Assembly: GCF_001580615.1 (NCBI RefSeq) | Contig: NZ_LHZC01000051.1 | Coordinates: forward strand, 79,913 to 143,912 | DNA length: 64,000 bases | Origin: Acetobacter malorum | GTDB taxonomy: Bacteria; Pseudomonadota; Alphaproteobacteria; Acetobacterales; Acetobacteraceae | Direction of reading: 5' to 3' | In this document: piece after piece, positions 1 to 10,046 of the stretch | Numbering within the stretch: the stretch's first letter is position 1 | Layout of the letters: every line of letters starts with the position of its first letter | The notes under the pieces: generated by a model | Told to the model about the DNA's origin: nothing | The model's input: only the letters and a program-made list of their open reading frames with translations | Databases searched by the model: none | Position numbers and translations under genes: made by a program

Positions 1-412
1 GACGCATGGTCCAGGCATCAATACCGCGGCCCACCTGCTCCGTATATTCCCCTTTCAACAGTTCTGGTACGCCAGTTGCAAACTCCACAACCTCCAACCC
101 TCGCGTGACCTCCCCTTTAGCATCAGAAAGGATTTTTCCGTGCTCTGATGTAATAAGAGCAGCCAGATCATCCATGCGTTTTTCTATCAGGTCACGCGCC
201 CGGAACAGAACGCGCGCACGCGCCAGAGGCGGTGTTTCTGCCCATGCAGGGAAAGCTGCCTTGGCAGCAGAAACAGCTGCCTCCAGATCATCCTCTGTGC
301 CGAGCACAACTTGTTTGCTGACAGCCCCTGTAGCGGGGTTAAACACGTCTCCAAACCGCGTGCTGTTACCTTTGACGGATTTTCCGTTGATGATGTGATG
401 AACTGTATTCAT
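1..412 (-). CDS. mmsA: Methylmalonate-semialdehyde dehydrogenase (CoA-acylating), N-terminal part
   Basis: Only the first 137 codons lie in the window; the gene continues past base 1. The translation begins MNTVHHIINGKSVKG and includes FNPATGAVSKQVVLG and SEHGKILSDAKGE, typical of the N-terminal NAD-binding half of MmsA-type aldehyde dehydrogenases. The family converts methylmalonate semialdehyde to propionyl-CoA, and malonate semialdehyde to acetyl-CoA, in the cytosol. The catalytic cysteine would be outside the window. The ATG at 412 follows an AAGGAC ribosome site. It lies 24 bp after the MHS transporter and is probably the last gene of a three-gene minus-strand operon. Family assignment is firm; the true substrate is inferred. 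Confidence 0.85.
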   Translation of the reverse strand, partial: MNTVHHIINGKSVKGNSTRFGDVFNPATGAVSKQVVLGTEDDLEAAVSAAKAAFPAWAETPPLARARVLFRARDLIEKRMDDLAALITSEHGKILSDAKGEVTRGLEVVEFATGVPELLKGEYTEQVGRGIDAWTMR

Positions 413-436
413 TTTTCTTGTCCTTTTTGCTGAAGA

Positions 437-1798
437 TCAGCCTTCGCTCATAACGTCGTGTGAAAGGGAGACAATCTGGGTGCGTTCGCCTTTGCGCACG
501 CTCAATGTTTCAGGCACCCAGAACAGGGTGACAAAGAAACCGATCAGGCACAGACCCATAGGGTAGAGCAGGCCTGCATAGGGATTACCTGTTTCTGTAA
601 CCAGCCAGAGGCTGACCAGAGGCAGAAAGCCACCAAAAATCCCGTTGCCAATATGGTAAGGAACGGAAATGGAAGTGTAACGCACATTGGCGGGGAAGCT
701 TTCCACAATGAACGCACCGTAGGGGCCGTAAACTGCCGCGGCGATGACCACCAGAGCAAACACACAGGCGGAAATTGCCGCATAACTGGTGTTTTCTGGG
801 GTGATAGCGTGCCGGATAATGGAAAAAATGGGAATGTAGAACAGCACTGCGGCGGCCATACCTGCCAGAGACAGACGTTTACGTCCGATGCGGTCAGACA
901 GTGCACCAAACAGAACAAAAAACGGCACCCCTAGAAATGCCCCGACCGCAACAGATAATGTTGCTGGCAGGAACGGCATTTTCATGAATGTCTGGATATA
1001 ATACAGCGCATAAAACTGAGCCGTGTAGAACGTCACGGCCTGTGCGCAAGCGACCCCAAACAGAAACAGGATAATACGCCGTGCATTTCCGGGGATACGA
1101 AAAGCATCCCGCACTGGTGATTTGGACAATTTGCCCTGCTTGTGCATTTCCACAAACACTGGAGATTCAGAAAGCCGAAGGCGAATACGTAGAGAGACTG
1201 CAACCAGAACAAAAGAGACCAGAAACGGTGCCCGCCAGCCCCATGTCCCAAAAGCCTCTTCGCCCAGCCAAAGCCGTAGGATAAGCACCATCCCCAAAGA
1301 TAGCACAAACCCGCCAGAAGCCATGGCCTGAATATAACTGGCCCACTTTCCGCGTTCCCCGGGTGGGGAATGCTCGGCCACATAGGTTGCCGCGCCGCCA
1401 TATTCACCACCCAGAGCAAGTCCCTGCACAATGCGCAGCAGAATAAGCAGAACAGGAGCCGCATAACCGGCTGTTGCAAATGTGGGCAGAAGCCCAATGG
1501 CCGCAGTGGAACAGCCCATGATCAGCAACGTGATCAGAAAGGTCGTTTTCCGCCCGACACTGTCACCCATATACCCAAATATCAGGCTGCCGAGAGGACG
1601 TACAGCAAATCCGGTAGCAAAGGTGGCAACACTGATGAGGGTCGCCGCGACATCATCACCCGGCGGGTAAAACAGACGGGCAAAGAAAATGGCCAGACTG
1701 CCGTAGAGAAAGAAATCATACCATTCAATAACAGTGCCAACACTGGAAGCCAGCACCAGAGAGCGCATGGAACGCTCTTCTTTTGCGGGGGATGTCAT
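437..1798 (-). CDS. MFS transporter, metabolite:H+ symporter (MHS) family
   Basis: A 453-residue polytopic inner-membrane protein with about 12 hydrophobic segments. The start VIEWYDFFLYGSLA and the cytoplasmic-loop motifs GGEYGGAATYVAEH and DRIGRKR are hallmarks of the MHS family (relatives of ShiA, ProP, KgtP), which co-transport small organic acids with protons. The ATG at 1798 has a strong CAGGAGG site about 10 bases upstream. It sits between the iron alcohol dehydrogenase and mmsA on one strand, so it probably imports the substrate of those enzymes, likely a small carboxylate. The substrate cannot be read from sequence. Confidence 0.88.
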   Translation of the reverse strand: MTSPAKEERSMRSLVLASSVGTVIEWYDFFLYGSLAIFFARLFYPPGDDVAATLISVATFATGFAVRPLGSLIFGYMGDSVGRKTTFLITLLIMGCSTAAIGLLPTFATAGYAAPVLLILLRIVQGLALGGEYGGAATYVAEHSPPGERGKWASYIQAMASGGFVLSLGMVLILRLWLGEEAFGTWGWRAPFLVSFVLVAVSLRIRLRLSESPVFVEMHKQGKLSKSPVRDAFRIPGNARRIILFLFGVACAQAVTFYTAQFYALYYIQTFMKMPFLPATLSVAVGAFLGVPFFVLFGALSDRIGRKRLSLAGMAAAVLFYIPIFSIIRHAITPENTSYAAISACVFALVVIAAAVYGPYGAFIVESFPANVRYTSISVPYHIGNGIFGGFLPLVSLWLVTETGNPYAGLLYPMGLCLIGFFVTLFWVPETLSVRKGERTQIVSLSHDVMSEG

Positions 1799-1851
1799 GA
1801 TTTTAGCCTCCTGAAAGGAGTTTTATTGTTTTTATATCCATCCGCCTGTGT

Positions 1852-3009
1852 TCAGGCCCAGACTTTTCGATACAGATCAACAATCTCCGTATGACTTGGC
1901 ACACGGGGGTTATTAGCGGGTGAACCGGAAGCCAGAGCCTGCTCCGCCATCAGAGTCAGAAGGTCATTCCAGCGGCTTTCCTGAAGCCCATAGGAACTTG
2001 GAGAAGGGACATCAAGTTCCCTGTTACGTTCACGGAGTGCTGCAACGAGAGCTGTACAGGCAGCACCGTCTTCTGCGTCAGGAGGCACAATGCCCATCAC
2101 ACGAGCGCAGGTTGCATAACGTGACTGCGCACCCGTAACAGACCATGCTGTAATTTCCGGCAGCAGCATCGCATTTGAAAGCCCATGAGCCACATGGAAA
2201 TGTGCGCCGATGGGGCGGCTCATACCATGCACAAGCGCTACAGATGCATTGGAAAATGCCATTCCGGCTTCAAACGCACCCTGCATCACCTGTTCACGCG
2301 CTTCACGACTGGAAGGGTCTTTGCAAGCGATGGGGAGTGCGTGCCAGATACGCTTCATGGCAGCCAGTGCCAGAGCATCCGTAAAGGGAGATGCTCGTTT
2401 GGACACATACGCTTCCATTGCGTGGGTCAGCGCATCAATACCCGTATCAGCCGTCAGACGACGCGGCATGGTCAGAGTAAGTTCGTAATCGACAATGGCA
2501 ATGTGTGGCAGATAAGCATAGCCAGCACACAGCATTTTCTCGTCGGTCTTTTCATCCGTGATGACCGTCACGCGCGTGGCTTCAGACCCTGTGCCTGCCG
2601 TAGTGGGAATGGCGATAATGGGAAGGCCTGCCTCATCCTGCACGTGAGGCACCTTCAGGTGTGAAGGCGTGCCTCCATGTTTGGCCAGAACCGCTACCAT
2701 CTTGGCAGTGTCAATCGGGCTGCCCCCACCAAGGCCGATCACACAGTCATAAACACCGCGTTTCAACGCGGCCAATGCGGCTTCAACCGATGTAACTGTA
2801 GGGTCCGGCACTGCATCCGGGAATGCGCCGGACTGAATATCGGCTTCAGCCAGCAGAGTTTGCACTCTATCCAGAAGGCCGGATTTAGCCATAAACCCAT
2901 CGGTAATGATGAAAGGGGCTGAAAGCCCAGCCTGCTTTAATGCTGCGGGAAGCTCATTGAGAGCGCCACCCCCGATACGTACCAGAGAGGGCAGATAAAG
3001 TGCTGTCAT
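1852..3009 (-). CDS. Iron-containing alcohol dehydrogenase
   Basis: A 385-residue group III (iron-dependent) alcohol dehydrogenase. The NAD(P)-binding motif GGGSPID is at residues 94-100. Probable metal ligands are D192 and H196 (in DTGIDALTHAMEAYVS), H261 and H275, all present. Relatives include 1,3-propanediol, lactaldehyde and ethanol dehydrogenases, which interconvert alcohols and aldehydes with NAD(H). The ATG at 3009 follows AGGAGATAAGGCT. It is first in the operon with an MHS transporter and mmsA and is divergent from a LysR gene. By context it may make the semialdehyde consumed by MmsA (for example from a 3-hydroxy acid); this is inference. Confidence 0.87.
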   Translation of the reverse strand: MTALYLPSLVRIGGGALNELPAALKQAGLSAPFIITDGFMAKSGLLDRVQTLLAEADIQSGAFPDAVPDPTVTSVEAALAALKRGVYDCVIGLGGGSPIDTAKMVAVLAKHGGTPSHLKVPHVQDEAGLPIIAIPTTAGTGSEATRVTVITDEKTDEKMLCAGYAYLPHIAIVDYELTLTMPRRLTADTGIDALTHAMEAYVSKRASPFTDALALAAMKRIWHALPIACKDPSSREAREQVMQGAFEAGMAFSNASVALVHGMSRPIGAHFHVAHGLSNAMLLPEITAWSVTGAQSRYATCARVMGIVPPDAEDGAACTALVAALRERNRELDVPSPSSYGLQESRWNDLLTLMAEQALASGSPANNPRVPSHTEIVDLYRKVWA

Positions 3010-3127
3010 AGCCTTATCTCCTGGGAAAGGTTACGGCGTGGACCGCTCCTTTCCGGCTGTTGTTCTTGTCCTGGTAGTGAACGCGCAAAAGGCATCACAA
3101 GAAAATCAGGAGATTTCGCCCACTTGG

Positions 3128-3143
3128 TGTGCAAATCTGCACA
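3128..3143. promoter_or_regulatory. Candidate LysR operator (inverted repeat)
   Basis: TGTGCA-AATC-TGCACA is a perfect 6+4+6 inverted repeat containing a T-N11-A core, the usual LysR-type binding geometry. It lies about 30 bases before the LysR start at 3173, in the divergent region shared with the iron alcohol dehydrogenase operon. Binding is not demonstrated. Confidence 0.45.
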
Positions 3144-3172
3144 TAGCCATAAAAACAGGGAATTTTTACTCC

Positions 3173-4072
3173 ATGAAACGCAGCCTGGACTGGAGAAATC
3201 TGCAGTTTTTTCTGGCTGTCGCGCGAGCAGGCTCCCTCTCAGAGGCTGGCCGTCTTTTAGGGGTTGATCACGCAACTGTGGGCCGACACATTGTTGCGTT
3301 GGAAGCGTCAGTCGGCAAAACGCTATTTGAGCGACACCTGCGCGGTTATGCATTGACCCGCTATGGACAAGACCTGTTAACCACGGCTGAAGCCATGGAC
3401 CGTGAAGCAACAAGCGTGGCGCAGGCTTCCAGCCCCGCTCATGGATTAACGGGAACGGTGCGGATCAACGCGCTTGAAGGATTTGCCAGCTTCTTTCTGG
3501 CGTCCCGCATTGGCTCACTGTTGGTGGATAACCCTGCCCTGACAATTGAAATCCTGACGATCCAGCAGATTGTGGCCCTCTCACGCAGGCAGGCCGATAT
3601 AGCTATTACCGTAACACCGTCAGAGGATGATCGGTTTGTATGTGAGAAGCTGACACCATATTATCTGTGCGTTTACGCCACCCGTTCATATCTTGATCGG
3701 GAAAAACCAATCAAGAAACCGGAGGATTTTTCATCACACCTGTTTTCTGGGTATGTGGATGAAATGATTTTCATGCGGGAGCTGGATTATCTTGGGCATC
3801 TTGGCGTTTCACGCAAAATGGTGCGGATTCAGAATTCAAGCGTGCAGGCACAAATGGAAGCCGCGTGCTCCGGCTTGTGTATGGCAGTCCTGCCGACTTT
3901 TGTTGCTGCTACCCGCCCTGAACTAATTCCCGTCTTGCCCCAGCAGGTCAGGCTGGAACGCCATTACTGGCTGATTACCCGTGCTGAAGAGCAGACAAGT
4001 GTTCGCATCAGTCAGCTATGTCATTTTATACGGGACGAGGTACAGAAAGGCGAAAAGCTGTTTAGGGTGTAA
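3173..4072 (+). CDS. LysR-family transcriptional regulator
   Basis: A 299-residue regulator with an N-terminal winged helix-turn-helix (about residues 5-65: WRNLQFFLAVARAGSLSEAG, LGVDHATVGRHI, LFERHLRGYALT) and a C-terminal periplasmic-binding-protein-like effector domain. The reading frame is open from 3038, but the ATG at 3173 begins exactly at the conserved start of the family domain (MKRSLDWRNLQ). It is transcribed divergently from the alcohol dehydrogenase/MHS/mmsA operon, the classical arrangement for a LysR activator of its neighbour. In Pseudomonas, LysR regulators control 3-hydroxypropionate and mmsA genes in a similar way. The ligand is unknown. Confidence 0.87.
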   Translation: MKRSLDWRNLQFFLAVARAGSLSEAGRLLGVDHATVGRHIVALEASVGKTLFERHLRGYALTRYGQDLLTTAEAMDREATSVAQASSPAHGLTGTVRINALEGFASFFLASRIGSLLVDNPALTIEILTIQQIVALSRRQADIAITVTPSEDDRFVCEKLTPYYLCVYATRSYLDREKPIKKPEDFSSHLFSGYVDEMIFMRELDYLGHLGVSRKMVRIQNSSVQAQMEAACSGLCMAVLPTFVAATRPELIPVLPQQVRLERHYWLITRAEEQTSVRISQLCHFIRDEVQKGEKLFRV

Positions 4073-4240
4073 AAAAAAGAAGAGTGATCATTTCACAGAG
4101 TGATCTCCTCATTTATCTCAACGATACTCCCTAGCTTTTCCCAATTCGGGCGGACTCAAAACGCAATACCTGCTCAGTTCAACGGAACGATTTATGCTGG
4201 CATGATGGATCATCCTGCATAAACCGTTCCAGGTATGGCT
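4073..4240. terminator. Convergent intergenic region with long imperfect hairpin
   Basis: The gap between the converging lysR and acyl-CoA ligase genes holds a long hairpin. Arms are at 4184-4197 and 4217-4230 (GGAACGATTTATGC against GCATAAACCGTTCC, one mismatch). No T-run follows the hairpin. On the minus strand a run of eight T lies near 4073-4080, after a weak GATCA/TGATC hairpin. One or both probably end the prp operon. Confidence 0.4.
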
Positions 4241-6262
4241 TTAGGATACGATCCTGACCTCTTTAAAAATTTCGTTCTTCTCAGGGTTTTTGCACACACC
4301 ACTCTGATCTTCTAAAGAAATCTGGCTCCTTACCCGCTCACATAAAGTCGAGATGATTGAAGGATCACTCAAAGCAGAAAGATCGCCCAGTGTATCGGTT
4401 TCACCACTGGCAATTTTGCGCAGCAAGCGCCGGACGATTTTTCCGGAACGGGTCCGCGGCAAGTCTGGCACCAGATACACCGCCTCAGGTGCTGCGTAGC
4501 GGCCAATCAGGTTGACAATAAGACGACTAATGTCTTTTTCATCCACGCCCGTTACAGCCGTCCTGTTCGGAATAGCAAACACAACCAATGCCTGCCCCTT
4601 GACAGAATGCGGCACGCCAACAGCCGCACATTCCACAATACGATGATCTTCGCCTAAAGCATCCTCAACTTCAGCCGTCCCCAAACGATGCCCGGCAATG
4701 TTAATGACATCGTCCATGCGTCCCGTAATCCAGTAATACCCATCCTCATCACGCCTTGCCCCATCGCCTGTAAAATACAGACCCGGCGCCATAGAGAAAT
4801 AAGCCTGACGGAAGCGTTCATGGTCTTTCCAGATTGTCCGGCACTGACCCGGCCACGAGCGCGCAATACATAATGCGCCCGCGGTCGCACCCGCCTCTGC
4901 CTTACCATCTGAATTAAGAATAACCATTTCCAGCCCCGGCAAAGGCATGGTGGCCGATCCGGGTTTGAGCGACTGCACACCGGGCACGGGTCCAAGCACC
5001 ACGCCTGCTGTTTCAGTCTGCCACCACGTATCTGCTACCGGGCAACGCTTTTTGCCCACAACATCATGGTACCATAACCATGCATCCGGGCTTATTGGTT
5101 CTCCGGCAATACCGAGCAACCGCAAGGAGCTCAGGTCACGCTTCTGCACCACAGCCTCCCCTTGCGCCATCATCGCCCGAACAGCGGTAGGAGCTGTAAA
5201 CAGCATGGTCACCTTATACGCATCAATCAGGTCGAACCAACGGCCCGGATAAGGAGATGTCGGCAGGCTGTCTGAAATCATGGTTGTGCCACCATTAGCC
5301 AGCGGCCCGTACACAACTGATGTATGCCCCGTAATCCATGCCACATCTGCGGTGCACCACAGTACATCGTTTGCTCGGGGGGTATAAACCATACCCATAG
5401 TATACGCGGCCCAGACCATGTAACCGCCAGTCGCATGGACAATAGCCTTGGGCTTGCCTGTACTACCGGACGTATAGAGCATGAACATGGGATCTTCCGC
5501 ATGCATCGCAACAGGCACGAAATCCGCTTCGAAATGATCCACAAAATCATGATAGTCATAGTCACGGCCGGGCAGCATGGGGACGGCTTCATCAGATGTG
5601 CGCACAACCAGCATGAACTGCACGCTGCTCTTCTCACCTGCTTTCCTCAAGGCTTCATCCAGAGTATCTTTGTAAGGGACTGCCTTGTTCCCGCGCCATG
5701 CCATGCTGCCGGTAATAACGACGACCGCGCCGCTATCCACCAGCCGCTCGGCCAGCCCTTCAGCAGAGAAGCCGCCAAATAACACAACATGAACCGCACC
5801 AATCCGTGTGCAGGCCAGCATGGACACAATCGCTTCTGACACCATGGGAAGACAGATAGCGACGCGGCATCCTTTCTTCACGCCCAGGTAAGTCAAGGCG
5901 TTCGCAAGCCGACAAACGCGCTCATGAAGATCATGATACGTCAGGCTTTCAGAACGGCCTTCGGCCTCCCGCTGGCTAATCAGTGCCACCTGATCCCGTT
6001 TTTCGGTCAGATGCCGATCTATGCAGCAAACGGAGGCATTCAGCTCTCCATCGGCAAACCAGCTGATGGAAACATTTTTTTCAAAACTTCCAGAAAACCC
6101 TTGCGTCGGTTTTTTGAACCAATGAACACGTTGGGCCTGTTCCAGCCAGAACGCATCCGGGTCAGATCGCGCTTTTTCACGCATAACCTGCAACTGCTCC
6201 GGCGTCATGATCGCCGGGTAATCTGGATAAGCGCGTGCGGGAATGACTGTCTGGTCGGTCAT
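4241..6262 (-). CDS. Acetyl-CoA synthetase-type acyl-CoA ligase (likely propionate activation, PrpE role)
   Basis: A 673-residue AMP-forming acyl-CoA synthetase. Visible are the Acs N-terminal region, the phosphate-binding loop YTSGSTGKPK (263-272), the acyl-pocket motif DTWWQTE (411-417), the hinge TGRMDDVINIAGHR and the catalytic, acetylatable lysine in RSGKIVRR (K608). It converts a short acid plus ATP and CoA to acyl-CoA. By sequence it resembles acetyl-CoA synthetase more than E. coli PrpE; by position (last gene of prpDCB) it probably activates propionate. The reading frame extends upstream through prpB, but ATG 6262, preceded by AAGGGATACG, gives the normal family length. It starts 52 bp after prpB. 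Confidence 0.85.
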   Translation of the reverse strand: MTDQTVIPARAYPDYPAIMTPEQLQVMREKARSDPDAFWLEQAQRVHWFKKPTQGFSGSFEKNVSISWFADGELNASVCCIDRHLTEKRDQVALISQREAEGRSESLTYHDLHERVCRLANALTYLGVKKGCRVAICLPMVSEAIVSMLACTRIGAVHVVLFGGFSAEGLAERLVDSGAVVVITGSMAWRGNKAVPYKDTLDEALRKAGEKSSVQFMLVVRTSDEAVPMLPGRDYDYHDFVDHFEADFVPVAMHAEDPMFMLYTSGSTGKPKAIVHATGGYMVWAAYTMGMVYTPRANDVLWCTADVAWITGHTSVVYGPLANGGTTMISDSLPTSPYPGRWFDLIDAYKVTMLFTAPTAVRAMMAQGEAVVQKRDLSSLRLLGIAGEPISPDAWLWYHDVVGKKRCPVADTWWQTETAGVVLGPVPGVQSLKPGSATMPLPGLEMVILNSDGKAEAGATAGALCIARSWPGQCRTIWKDHERFRQAYFSMAPGLYFTGDGARRDEDGYYWITGRMDDVINIAGHRLGTAEVEDALGEDHRIVECAAVGVPHSVKGQALVVFAIPNRTAVTGVDEKDISRLIVNLIGRYAAPEAVYLVPDLPRTRSGKIVRRLLRKIASGETDTLGDLSALSDPSIISTLCERVRSQISLEDQSGVCKNPEKNEIFKEVRIVS

Positions 6263-6314
6263 GTTGGCGTATCCCTTATTTTTTATGGTTTCTGTGGGAT
6301 AAAGTTCTACGGTT

Positions 6315-7247
6315 TCAGGCCGCAGAACGGTCGCTCTGCCCGACATGCGGGAGAACCGTGGCCACAATGCCTGCATCGAGCGTTTCATACTCATAATACC
6401 GAAGTGTTTTGTACAGCTCTTCTCGTGTCTGCATGCGTGGCAGCATTTCTTCGGTGCTGCCGTTACGTGCAAGAGTGTCATACAGATCCGCCTGCGCCTT
6501 GTTGGCAGCACGAAGAGAACTCACCGGCCATATGACCATGCTATAGCCCATCTGCTCAAACTGTGAGGCCGTGAAGTATGGTGAGCGTCCAAACTCTGTC
6601 ATGTTGGCAAGAAGGGGCACATCAGGAAGCTGCCTTGAAAACTCTCTGAACATGTCTTCAGAAATAAGGGCTTCTGGGAAAATAGCATCAGCACCAGCTT
6701 CATGATACAGGCGGGCACGCGCAACAGCGCCATCCAGTCCCTCAGAACCCGCGGCATCTGTCCGGGCGATAATCACCATATCCCGTCGGGCACGGGCAGC
6801 GGCTGCAACTTTCTGAGCCATCTCGTAAGGAGATACGAGCTTCTTGTCATTCAAATGGCCGCATTTCTTGGGAAGGACTTGATCTTCAATGTGTACGGCC
6901 GCCGCACCTGCGTCCTCAAACGCGCGCACCATATTCATTACATTCAGGGTTTCCCCGTACCCAGTGTCCCCATCCACAAGAACAGGCAACCCGGATGCTC
7001 TGACAACCTGACGAATAAAGAAGCAAACTTCATCTATCGTAATAATGCCCAGATCAGGCAGACCCATGCTGGCTGTCATGGCGGCACCAGATAGATAAAG
7101 CGCGTCAAACCCACGATCTTTTGCCTGCAGTGCAGCCTGTCCGTTATGCGCACCGGGGATCTGCATGATTCCTTTTGCACTCATCATGCCTTTAAACCGT
7201 TGTCCCGCTGGCGTTGCGGAAGAATTGGCGCCTATCAGGTAGGTCAT
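6315..7247 (-). CDS. prpB: 2-methylisocitrate lyase
   Basis: A 310-residue member of the isocitrate lyase/PEP mutase superfamily, cleaving 2-methylisocitrate to pyruvate and succinate, the last step of the methylcitrate cycle. The catalytic loop KKCGH is at 127-131 and the Mg2+-binding VDGDTGYG at 91-98; ARTDA is also present. Length fits PrpB (about 295) rather than isocitrate lyase (over 420). Its start overlaps the prpC stop by 4 bases, indicating translational coupling. The extra C-terminal residues ([16 protein letters not shown]) are not informative. Confidence 0.93.
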   Translation of the reverse strand: MTYLIGANSSATPAGQRFKGMMSAKGIMQIPGAHNGQAALQAKDRGFDALYLSGAAMTASMGLPDLGIITIDEVCFFIRQVVRASGLPVLVDGDTGYGETLNVMNMVRAFEDAGAAAVHIEDQVLPKKCGHLNDKKLVSPYEMAQKVAAAARARRDMVIIARTDAAGSEGLDGAVARARLYHEAGADAIFPEALISEDMFREFSRQLPDVPLLANMTEFGRSPYFTASQFEQMGYSMVIWPVSSLRAANKAQADLYDTLARNGSTEEMLPRMQTREELYKTLRYYEYETLDAGIVATVLPHVGQSDRSAA

Positions 7248-8413
7248 GCTGCATACTCCAGTCCGTCACGTTCACGCAGGGGAATCAGGGGGCGTGCATC
7301 CGGCCCTGTGTAATTTGCAGACGGACGAATGATTTTCCCATCCTGCCTCTGTTCCATGATATGCGCGCACCAGCCGGTCACACGGGCAATCACAAAAATC
7401 GGCGTAAACATGCTCGTGGGAATGCCCATGGCGTTATAAGAAACCGCACTGAACCAATCGAGGTTGGGAAACATCTTCTTCTGTTCCGCCATCACACGTT
7501 CAATTCTTTCGGCAACATCATAGAGCCGCATGGTTCCATTACGCCGCGAGAGGTTTCTTGCTATTTCCTTAATAATCTCGTTGCGTGGATCAGCCAGTGT
7601 GTAAACCGGATGACCAAAGCCGATCACCACCTCTTTGGCGTCCAGCCTGCGCCGAATATCGGCTTCTGCTTCATTCGCTGTCAGGTATCGCTTCTGGATA
7701 TCCAGCGCGACCTCATTCGCTCCGCCATGTTTGGGTCCACGCAACGCCCCTATGGCTGCCGTCACCGCAGAATACATGTCTGACCCTGTGCCAGCCACCA
7801 CGCGAGACGTGAACGTAGACGCGTTAAACTCATGCTCTGCATATAAAATAAGGGATGTATGCATGGCCTGAACCCAGTCATGGGGTGGCGTATGCCCGTG
7901 CAGGAGTGTCAGGAAATGCGCGCCAATGCTCTCATCATCTGTCATGGTTTCGATACGCCGGCCATGATTGGAGTAATGATACCAATAAAGCAGCATGGAT
8001 CCCATTGAGGCGACGAGCCTGTCGGCAATCTCCCGCGCGCCTGCTATCGGGCAGTCACTGCGTTCTGGCAGGGCACAGCCCATAACAGAAACCGCCGTAC
8101 GGAGCACATCCATAGGATGCGTGGATGCCGGGAGACGTTCCAGAGTGGCTCGTACAATATCAGGAATATCGCGCATACTTGCGAGATGCCGCTTATAACT
8201 CTCCAGTTCTGGCGTGTTGGGCAGATAGCCATGGATGAGAAGATAGGCAACTTCTTCAAACAAGCAGGCTCGTGAAAGATCTTTGATATCATACCCACGG
8301 TAATGCAGATCATTACCACTATGGCCGACAGTGCTGAGCGCTGTGTTTCCTGCCACAGTGCCAGACAGAGCAACTGACTTTTTGGGTTTTGTGCTGTGGA
8401 GTTCGGTATGCAT
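7244..8413 (-). CDS. prpC: 2-methylcitrate synthase
   Basis: A 389-residue citrate-synthase-fold enzyme that condenses propionyl-CoA with oxaloacetate. Signature segments include [42 protein letters not shown] and the catalytic-histidine region [16 protein letters not shown], all typical of the short PrpC type. It is distinct from the roughly 430-residue housekeeping citrate synthases. ATG 8413 is preceded by GGGAGCGAGACTC. It lies 32 bp after prpD and overlaps prpB by 4 bases. Operon context makes methylcitrate synthase much more likely than citrate synthase, though such enzymes often accept acetyl-CoA as well. Confidence 0.92.
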   Translation of the reverse strand: MHTELHSTKPKKSVALSGTVAGNTALSTVGHSGNDLHYRGYDIKDLSRACLFEEVAYLLIHGYLPNTPELESYKRHLASMRDIPDIVRATLERLPASTHPMDVLRTAVSVMGCALPERSDCPIAGAREIADRLVASMGSMLLYWYHYSNHGRRIETMTDDESIGAHFLTLLHGHTPPHDWVQAMHTSLILYAEHEFNASTFTSRVVAGTGSDMYSAVTAAIGALRGPKHGGANEVALDIQKRYLTANEAEADIRRRLDAKEVVIGFGHPVYTLADPRNEIIKEIARNLSRRNGTMRLYDVAERIERVMAEQKKMFPNLDWFSAVSYNAMGIPTSMFTPIFVIARVTGWCAHIMEQRQDGKIIRPSANYTGPDARPLIPLRERDGLEYAA

Positions 8414-8445
8414 GAGTCTCGCTCCCTCACCTTGCGGGTACAGAG

Positions 8446-10008
8446 TCAGGTCATCAGAGCTGCGTGCTGACGCGGCACTTCAGACTCAGAACCCAGCTGA
8501 CCAAAATTGAAAATGCTTTCCACACGATTGAACTGCATATCCTGCGGGGAAACGTTCAGTTCAATCTGGTGCAGTTCTCCTGCTGTAAGGTCAGGCAGTT
8601 TCTGCACAACGCTCAGAAACCGTTCAGCCTCTGCTTTTGGGACAATTCCCTCTGAAAGCGTGAGAAATTTTTTGATATAATCATCCCGTTGCCATGGTGT
8701 GGCACCAAGTGTGTGGGCATTGGCAACTGCCAGTTCATCCGCCAGAACACGACCATCTTTCATGCGGATGATGATACGACCCCCAAAAGCTTTCCTGTCT
8801 GGGTCACTCTCATGATACCGTTCGGTCCACTCGGGTTTTTCAACAGTATGTATTTTCTTCCATAAACGCACAGTATCTTCGCGCCGTGCCCGTTCCGGTT
8901 CATAGGAGCGGACGTGATGCCAACACCCATCCTGCAAAGCTACAGCAACGATATACATAATCGAATGATCCAGCGTTTCACGCGAGGCCTGAGGATCAAA
9001 CTTCTGCGGATCGTTCGAGCCGGTACCAATCACATAATGCGTATGGTGGCTGGTTTCGATCAGCACGTCCTCAACGTCATCCCAATTGGTAATGTTTTTA
9101 CCCATACGGAAAGCAAGGTCTATCAAAGCCTGACTTTGATATTCTGCTGAATGTTCCTTGGTAAAAGACGAAAAGATAGCGCGTTTTGGTTCACCCACGT
9201 CAGGTAAAGGGACCTGGTATGACGCATCTTTTCCGTCCAGCATCCATGCAATCACGCCATCTTCCCCTTCATAAATGGGGGTTGGTGCCGTTTCACCCAG
9301 CATGGCGCGATCAACTGATTCTACGGCCATTTTTCCCGCATGAGCCGGCGCATAAGCTTTCCAGGAGGAGATTTCCCCTTTACGGCTTTGGCGTGTGGCT
9401 GTGGTGACATGCAATGCCTGACCAATGGCCTGATAAATGACCGAAGGCGGCAGACGCAGAAGCGTGCCGATCCCCGCAGCAACAGACGGGCCGAGGTGCG
9501 CAACATGGTCAATTTTATGCTTGTGGAGGCAGATGGCGCGCGCCAGATCAATCTGGATTTCGTACCCGGTCGCAATGCCACGGATGAGGTCTGCGCCACT
9601 CCGGTCACACTGCTGCGCTACAGCCAGAATACCGGGAATATTATCCCCCGGGTGGGAATATTCAGCCGCTAGGAACGTGTCATGAAAGTCAAGTTCCCTT
9701 ACGGCTGTGCCATTGGCCCAGGCAGCCCATTCTGCATGCACCCGCACATCTGGCCCCATGCCAAACACCGTGGCGCCACCCGTTCTACGGTGCGCCAGCG
9801 CCTCTGCACGCGCACTCATGACAGAATGGCGGTTGACTGAAGCCATAGCGACGGCGGCATTATCAATCATACGGTTGATAATCATATCAGCCACTGCGGC
9901 CTCGACCCCCACTGGGTCCGCTGCAACCTGTGCAATTTTCCAGGCCAGTTGCTCAGAGCAGGCAAGACGGTCGCTCTCCGGGTGCACTCTTACCGCATGG
10001 TTTTGCAT
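8446..10008 (-). CDS. prpD: 2-methylcitrate dehydratase (MmgE/PrpD family)
   Basis: A 520-residue MmgE/PrpD-family dehydratase that removes water from 2-methylcitrate without an iron-sulfur cluster. Recognisable segments include [54 protein letters not shown] and [16 protein letters not shown]. The frame opens at 10047, but ATG 10008 has an AAGGGAC site 7-8 bases upstream, while the earlier starts have none. First gene of the prpD-prpC-prpB-ligase operon. No AcnD/PrpF pair is visible, so rehydration to methylisocitrate would rely on an aconitase elsewhere. Confidence 0.93.
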   Translation of the reverse strand: MQNHAVRVHPESDRLACSEQLAWKIAQVAADPVGVEAAVADMIINRMIDNAAVAMASVNRHSVMSARAEALAHRRTGGATVFGMGPDVRVHAEWAAWANGTAVRELDFHDTFLAAEYSHPGDNIPGILAVAQQCDRSGADLIRGIATGYEIQIDLARAICLHKHKIDHVAHLGPSVAAGIGTLLRLPPSVIYQAIGQALHVTTATRQSRKGEISSWKAYAPAHAGKMAVESVDRAMLGETAPTPIYEGEDGVIAWMLDGKDASYQVPLPDVGEPKRAIFSSFTKEHSAEYQSQALIDLAFRMGKNITNWDDVEDVLIETSHHTHYVIGTGSNDPQKFDPQASRETLDHSIMYIVAVALQDGCWHHVRSYEPERARREDTVRLWKKIHTVEKPEWTERYHESDPDRKAFGGRIIIRMKDGRVLADELAVANAHTLGATPWQRDDYIKKFLTLSEGIVPKAEAERFLSVVQKLPDLTAGELHQIELNVSPQDMQFNRVESIFNFGQLGSESEVPRQHAALMT

Positions 10009-10046
10009 GGTTTTGTCCCTTGCCATTTTGTGATCTGGAAGAGACA

